A stretch of 64,000 bases of DNA from Cymodocea nodosa (lineage: Eukaryota; Streptophyta; Magnoliopsida; Alismatales; Cymodoceaceae), in NCBI GenBank assembly GCA_036874045.1, contig CM072344.1, forward strand, positions 10,140,501-10,204,500. Direction: 5' to 3'. A program made the position numbers and the translations under genes. A model generated the notes under the pieces. It saw only the letters and a program-made list of their open reading frames with translations. It was not told the DNA's origin and did no database searches. The stretch's first letter is position 1; every line of letters starts with the position of its first letter. Positions 60,932 through 64,000 of the stretch are shown piece after piece.

Positions 60932-62512
60932 TGTAGGATCGTATGGCTACACAAGAGGGGGGTGAATTGTGTATTTTTAATATTTTCTGAAATATAATTG
61001 AAACTTTAAAACTCAAAAGCAAGTCAATACATTGTTTTCATAAAATCATTTTTATGCAAGGTTTCAATTACAATATACAATTCAATTCTCCTCAGAAATT
61101 GTAGATACAATTATAACTTGATACCATGTATCATCTAAACAATTTCATAACTACAAATAGAGAAAACTAATTTGCGGAATTTAAAACTTTTCTCCCTGTT
61201 TGAGATCTTTCTTCTTCTTCTTTTTCTTCTTCAGCAATTCTTCAATGATGAATATCTTGTCTTTTCATGCTTCACCGAATTTGCTTTCTTCTGATACTTC
61301 AAATCTTCAATAACGAAAATCTTACCTTTTTATGCTTCACTGAACTTTCTTCCACTTGAGAGATTTTTCCCGAAGATGTGTTTTTGATCCCTGAAAAAGA
61401 TTTTTCTTTTGGTGTGCAGGGATGGTTTGATCCTTGAAAAGATTTTTCTTTTTGTGTGCAAGGATAAATTGATCAACGAGAATTCTATGCCTTTTATACT
61501 GTATCTTCATTTCATGCATATCCTTCACGTTTAACCACTACCAGTTTTCCACTTCTCCACGTCTTTTCTCTTTCCTTCATCGAAACACACACGTTCTAAC
61601 CCACGTTTATATTTCGAATTTTCTTTAATCATCAGTCTTTGATCTCTGAAACATTTCCTGCAAAATAAACTTTCTCGTCCAAAAGTTTTTCATCAGTGTA
61701 ATAAGAAGTCGTTACTTTAATGTTAACTAAACGAATAACACAAGTATATATATAACTTAACGTTTCTAACTTAACGAGTTCCTCATGTGCCATTTCACGT
61801 GACAAGTACTGTAGCTAACTCAACGAACTAAGTCTGTGGTGTTATGCTATTTCAACAAACCATCTCCGTTGTGTTATGATAACTCAATGAACTAGTAATA
61901 AACAAATGTTTTTATAATAAGAATTTTACCACGTGCAAAAATAACAACTTAAGTTTATAACGCTAACCTAACGCATTGCCTTAGTGTTCAATATAGCAAC
62001 TCAATGCGTTTAGTTATGTTAACTTAACGAGTTAAACATGTGCACCTCACGTGATACAATACACATTCGTAACTTATAATTTCACTACGTGTGTAATACT
62101 AACTTAACGAGTTCGTTTCTTCTTTTACTCACTAACTTAACGAGTTATCACGTGACCTATTGTAACCTTTAAGCCTCTAACTTAACGAGTTCTCACGTGA
62201 CCTCTATACAAACAAAACTCTAACTTAACGAGTTGTCTAAACGTACACTGTTCATGATACAGAAGATATAACATTAAAACATATCATGCTTTTCAATAAA
62301 AACACACGTTAACTTAACGTTTAGCTAAATGAGAAATTAATGCAACGAAACGACTAGTTATTAACTTCAGATCCAATACAAACAAGTATTTATATCAGTA
62401 AGCTTTTTCTATATTAATTGATGATTTTAATTTCTTTTCACAAGTAGTAGTAATTGAGCAAATATGATTATTTTCATTTAGCACACATCATCAAAACAAA
62501 AATACTCAACAA
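60932..62512 (-). repeat. 5' LTR of A5
   Basis: 1581 bases, TGTAGGATCG...ATACTCAACA on plus. The next five bases outside are ATATT; the partner target copy is not visible in the window. Contents are as for the other family A LTRs. Confidence 0.95.
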
Positions 62513-64000
62513 TATTTCATCTGAAGAGGAATGTATAGATATTCTTCCTCTTACTATATCTCGAACAAAGATTTTTTAATTTTGGTACAGGTTCTTATAC
62601 TACACTTTATATATATGGTTATGTCTATTACAGTATATAGTATACTTGTTGATAAATGTATATAATCAAGAACATACATAGTTATAAATAGAATATGATA
62701 CTACCAATGTCTCACATATACTAATTTCAGAAATATAGGATGATTCTATTCCACAGATAGATATAGAACATTGTTTCATACAAAGATAGTTGTATAGATC
62801 AAATATAGATATACATGTTGCTGATATATAGATTATTACAAAGACTATTGCCAATGAAATGCTTCCAGAAGAACACATACAAGAATTTCAACAAATTATT
62901 GATACAACAATACTAGATACTTCAGACATTTATAATAGTTTTGATGGCAATTACACCAGTTCTGAAAGATCTGCAAATTTAGATGCTACTGATAATTTTA
63001 AAACAAGTCCCATTTCAGAACATCATGATAGGAAAATACCTAATCCTGAATAGAGTTTAGATGAAAATATACTATTATGGTTCAGAAATAATTCCTGTTA
63101 TGACAAATTTCAAACATATAAAACTTTTATAGTTTTATATTCAAGACCAGTTAAGTTTGAAGGGATGGCACACATACGAGAACTGTTTAAATTTCAATGC
63201 TTGTTGACTCTACTTCCACAACAACTAGGCCATCTTGCTATACCCGAACTTATCAGTTGTTTTTACTTAAACTTAACAGTGGAAGAAGGTATTCCTGTTT
63301 CTAATGTACAAGACAATGACATATATTTAACTCCAGATTTACTTCATCAGGTACTTGGTCTGAAAAGTGGAGTTAAATTATCAGAAAGAAAACAGGTTTA
63401 TCGATTGGGATGGGACATTACAAGTTTAGCCAAAGATCCAACTGCCAACAAACCATTGACATTACTAAATGACTTAAATGGCTGAGCACGTTTTATTGCA
63501 AAAATATTGCATGCTACATTGTTTCAAAGGTTTGGTCATGGGGTAGAAGTTGGCAGATGTTGTATTTATGCTACATATGCATTAATAAACCATATATAGG
63601 TGAACTGGTATGATATTTTTGTTTCTCATATCTTACATTTGCAGAGTAAATTATTTTATGGTGATATGATTTTGAGAATTGTGGCAAGTCAAACAAATAT
63701 TACACCTTGGCCATAAAAAAGATTAAAGTCAAGATCTTTCTCTGCAAAGGAACTCCAAAAATACCAGGAAGCAGATACACCTGTCCTTAGACAACAACAA
63801 CAACAGGATCGGCAAACACAGTCACAATAGTAACAGCAACAATCCACACAATTTATAGAAACACAGCAACATACAGATATACAACAAGATATACATACCG
63901 ATATACACCAAGGTATACATATAGAAATACATATAGGTATAGATACAGACATACATACTGAATTTTTACAGCAACCATCACAAGTTTCTCAAAATGATTT
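62513..64000 (+). pseudogene. Family F ORF3 (probably F2), runs off the right edge
   Basis: Closely matches F1 ORF3 from about 27550 onward: ISSEEECIDILPL at the start, then the core at about 63150-63700 (VKFEGMAHIRELFKFQCL, LTPDLLHQVLGLKSGV, LLNDLNG, ARFIAKIL) and the Gln-rich stretch followed by alternating Ile-X dipeptides (about 63870-63960). It begins at the A5 LTR edge, so A5 interrupted it. Several breaks. It continues past the window. Confidence 0.82.

Larger units (their letters stand above)
58919..62512 (-). mobile_element. Family A Sirevirus-like Copia element, 5' part (A5)
   Basis: On the minus strand: 5' LTR 60932-62512, primer-binding site 60918-60929, and gag 58919-60732, which stops exactly at the A4 LTR edge. 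The rest of A5 is not found left of A4, where the sequence changes to F2 gag at 47790. Its LTR differs from that of A4 by about 2% by eye over 290 bases, so the two are sisters. A5 is inserted in family F ORF3 sequence (62513 onward). Confidence 0.88.

Noticed and set aside
57339-62512. A4/A5 as a tandem array made by unequal LTR recombination
   Set aside because: Such an array would keep whole internal regions between LTRs. Here the A4 LTR edge lies inside A5 gag, which fits insertion better.

Overview
The window looks like intergenic heterochromatin from a flowering plant, most likely a eudicot. It is strongly AT-rich and is built almost wholly of LTR retrotransposons piled into one another. 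No intact host gene, rRNA, tRNA gene, CRISPR array or bacterial feature was found. The only stretch not clearly retroelement is a small, more GC-rich island at about 4321-4740. The species cannot be named from the sequence alone.

Two related families of long Copia elements dominate. Both look like the Sirevirus lineage: the primer-binding site matches initiator-Met tRNA, Gag has a long coiled-coil tail, pol has the order protease-integrase-RT-RNase H, and a third ORF lies between pol and the 3' LTR. Family A is about 12-13 kb with LTRs of about 1.6 kb. It is present as A1 (1-4320, minus, fragment), A2 (12067-25162, minus, both LTRs and a TATAT target duplication), A3 (34063-46316, plus, both LTRs), A4 (47790-58918, minus, one LTR partial) and A5 (58919-62512, minus, 5' part only). 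Family F is present as F1 (8432-30621, plus, split by A2) and probably F2 (gag at 46317-47789 and ORF3 at 62513-64000, plus, separated by A4/A5). Smaller pieces are family B LTRs (5287-6895 plus; 30622-31690 minus), a related minus gag-pol fragment E (6896-8150), an unclassified LTR end X (8151-8431) and a Tork-like Copia fragment D (31691-34062, minus).

Inferred order of events: F1 is older and took A2 into an (AT)n run in its pol-ORF3 spacer. F2 took in A5, and A5 then took in A4. D sits in a B-type LTR. A2 and A3 each show roughly 3% difference between their LTRs by eye over the first 270-300 bases. That is about one million years at the commonly used plant LTR rate, with wide error. All copies are fossils with broken coding frames, although ORF3 of A3 reads open.

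The most interesting signals are regulatory and architectural. (1) The LTRs of several families, including the Tork-like D, carry dense arrays of short inverted repeats built on a CGGATAGTTA-type core; one in D is a perfect 13-bp hairpin. (2) In families A and F, motifs of the same kind recur in the spacer before ORF3, next to a TATA-like box in A, as if ORF3 had its own LTR-like promoter. (3) ORF3 does not look like an envelope. It carries a domain resembling the putative plant transposon protein domain, with a Gln-rich tail. (4) Each element has three polypurine tracts, one of them internal.
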